A stretch of 64,000 nt of DNA from Zychaea mexicana (taxonomy: Eukaryota; Mucoromycota; Mucoromycetes; Mucorales; Lichtheimiaceae), in the NCBI RefSeq assembly GCF_025766255.1, contig NW_026516668.1, positions 434,001 through 498,000 on the forward strand, read 5' to 3'. This document shows, one piece after another, positions 63,436-64,000 of the stretch. Both the position numbers and the translations under genes were made by a program. The notes below the pieces were generated by a model. It had not been told where the DNA came from. It did not search any database and saw nothing but the letters and a program-made list of their open reading frames with translations. Numbering within the stretch: position 1 is the stretch's first letter; the number at the start of each line of letters is the position of its first letter.

Positions 63436-64000
63436 ATGGCCTCCATACAATCCTTAAAACGACGCACAATCCTTCGCTTAGTTGCTCTTTTATCATTCCT
63501 TTTACTATGTAGTTATATAGTCTGGTCATACATTCCACTCAGTCGAATGTCGGGTCACACATCCCCCCTTACCGTCGATGCATGGCCGACATACGAAAAC
63601 CCAACACCTCTTCAACAACCTCATGACAAATTCAGTGCGGCCTATGTAACGCTGACCAAAGGCGACTCGGGATCACTTGCCAATTTACGCATGACCATGC
63701 GCCAAATTCAATATGCTGTTAACGAGAAACGCAGCTATCCATACATCATCTTTTCCGACGAGGAATTAAGCGACGAATTTAAACATCTTGCTAGCATCAT
63801 GACACCCAATGCCGACGTTGCCTTTTACGATAAACTAGGCCCGGAATTCTACGGGTATGCCAATTCAACAGACCGGGAACGAGCGCTGGAAGCCCGGATA
63901 CGCATGAATGAAACTATTTTTGGTGACAGCGAAGACTATCGCTTTTCATCACGGTTCATGGCCGGTCTCTTGTTTCGCCACCCTGCATTAAACGACCTGG
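63436..64000 (+). CDS. KRE2/MNT1-family alpha-1,2-mannosyltransferase (GT15), 5' part
   Basis: Open from ATG 63436 to the window edge, so partial (about 188 residues). It is a type II Golgi protein: short cytosolic start MASIQSLKRRTILR, then a membrane anchor LVALLSFLLLCSYIVW, a stem, and the start of the GT15 domain. Recognisable blocks are AAYVTLTKGDSGSLANLRMT, YPYIIFSDEELSDEF, EFYGYANSTDRERALEARIR and the RFMAGLLFRHPALNDL motif near the edge; the EPD catalytic region would follow outside. GT15 enzymes extend O- and N-linked mannans using GDP-mannose. It starts 138 bp after the preceding gene. Confidence 0.92.
   Translation, partial: MASIQSLKRRTILRLVALLSFLLLCSYIVWSYIPLSRMSGHTSPLTVDAWPTYENPTPLQQPHDKFSAAYVTLTKGDSGSLANLRMTMRQIQYAVNEKRSYPYIIFSDEELSDEFKHLASIMTPNADVAFYDKLGPEFYGYANSTDRERALEARIRMNETIFGDSEDYRFSSRFMAGLLFRHPALNDL

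Noticed and set aside
1..64000. CRISPR array or bacterial operon
   Set aside because: No regular repeat-spacer pattern; introns and gene content are fungal. The tandem repeats at 1207 and 12037 are contiguous units without spacers.

Overview
The window is a eukaryotic genome segment, most likely from a Mucoromycota fungus (probably Mucorales). The evidence is many short GT..AG introns, a SEC31 gene, a KRE2/MNT1-type mannosyltransferase, a secreted GH28 pectinase, and transposon-linked protein families that I associate with Mucorales. No species can be named from the sequence alone.

Left third (1-14.4 kb). Fragments of a gene for the CAF-1 large subunit (CAC1/CHAF1A) are recognisable at 12.18-14.38 kb, with a possible first part at 0.7-1.05 kb. 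It is a pseudogene with a nonsense codon and several one-base frame breaks. Between the two parts lies a short tandem repeat into which a 10,655-bp Tc1/IS630-like element (1382-12036) has inserted with a TA duplication. Most of that element is a giant near-perfect palindrome: two arms of about 4.7 kb around a spacer of about 86 bp. Each arm carries the same damaged cargo gene and a transposase remnant without a catalytic core.

Middle (14.4-38.9 kb). This part is gene-poor. It holds a KIN4-like protein kinase (minus), a Ser-rich protein of unknown function (plus, divergent from the kinase), a small putative zinc-binding protein, a secreted GH28 polygalacturonase and an acidic Ser-rich protein. 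Long stretches contain no gene I can support.

The most interesting region is 38,997-49,147. This 10,151-bp Mutator-like (MULE) transposon has imperfect terminal inverted repeats with a 20-bp perfect core and a perfect 9-bp target duplication (AACTACCTG). It carries three minus-strand genes: a MULE transposase with damaged frames, a small three-repeat Myb/SANT-like protein, and an apparently intact 18-exon Fanzor, the eukaryotic relative of the TnpB RNA-guided nuclease. The Fanzor stop codon lies about 200 bp inside the left end of the element, where a guide (omega) RNA would be expected. The element sits 388 bp upstream of the SEC31 start codon.

Right part (49.5-64 kb). These are ordinary, apparently intact housekeeping genes, all on the plus strand: SEC31 (COPII coat), a very large protein of about 2,475 residues with tandem C1-like zinc fingers that may be UNC80/UNC79-like, and the start of a GT15 mannosyltransferase that runs off the window.
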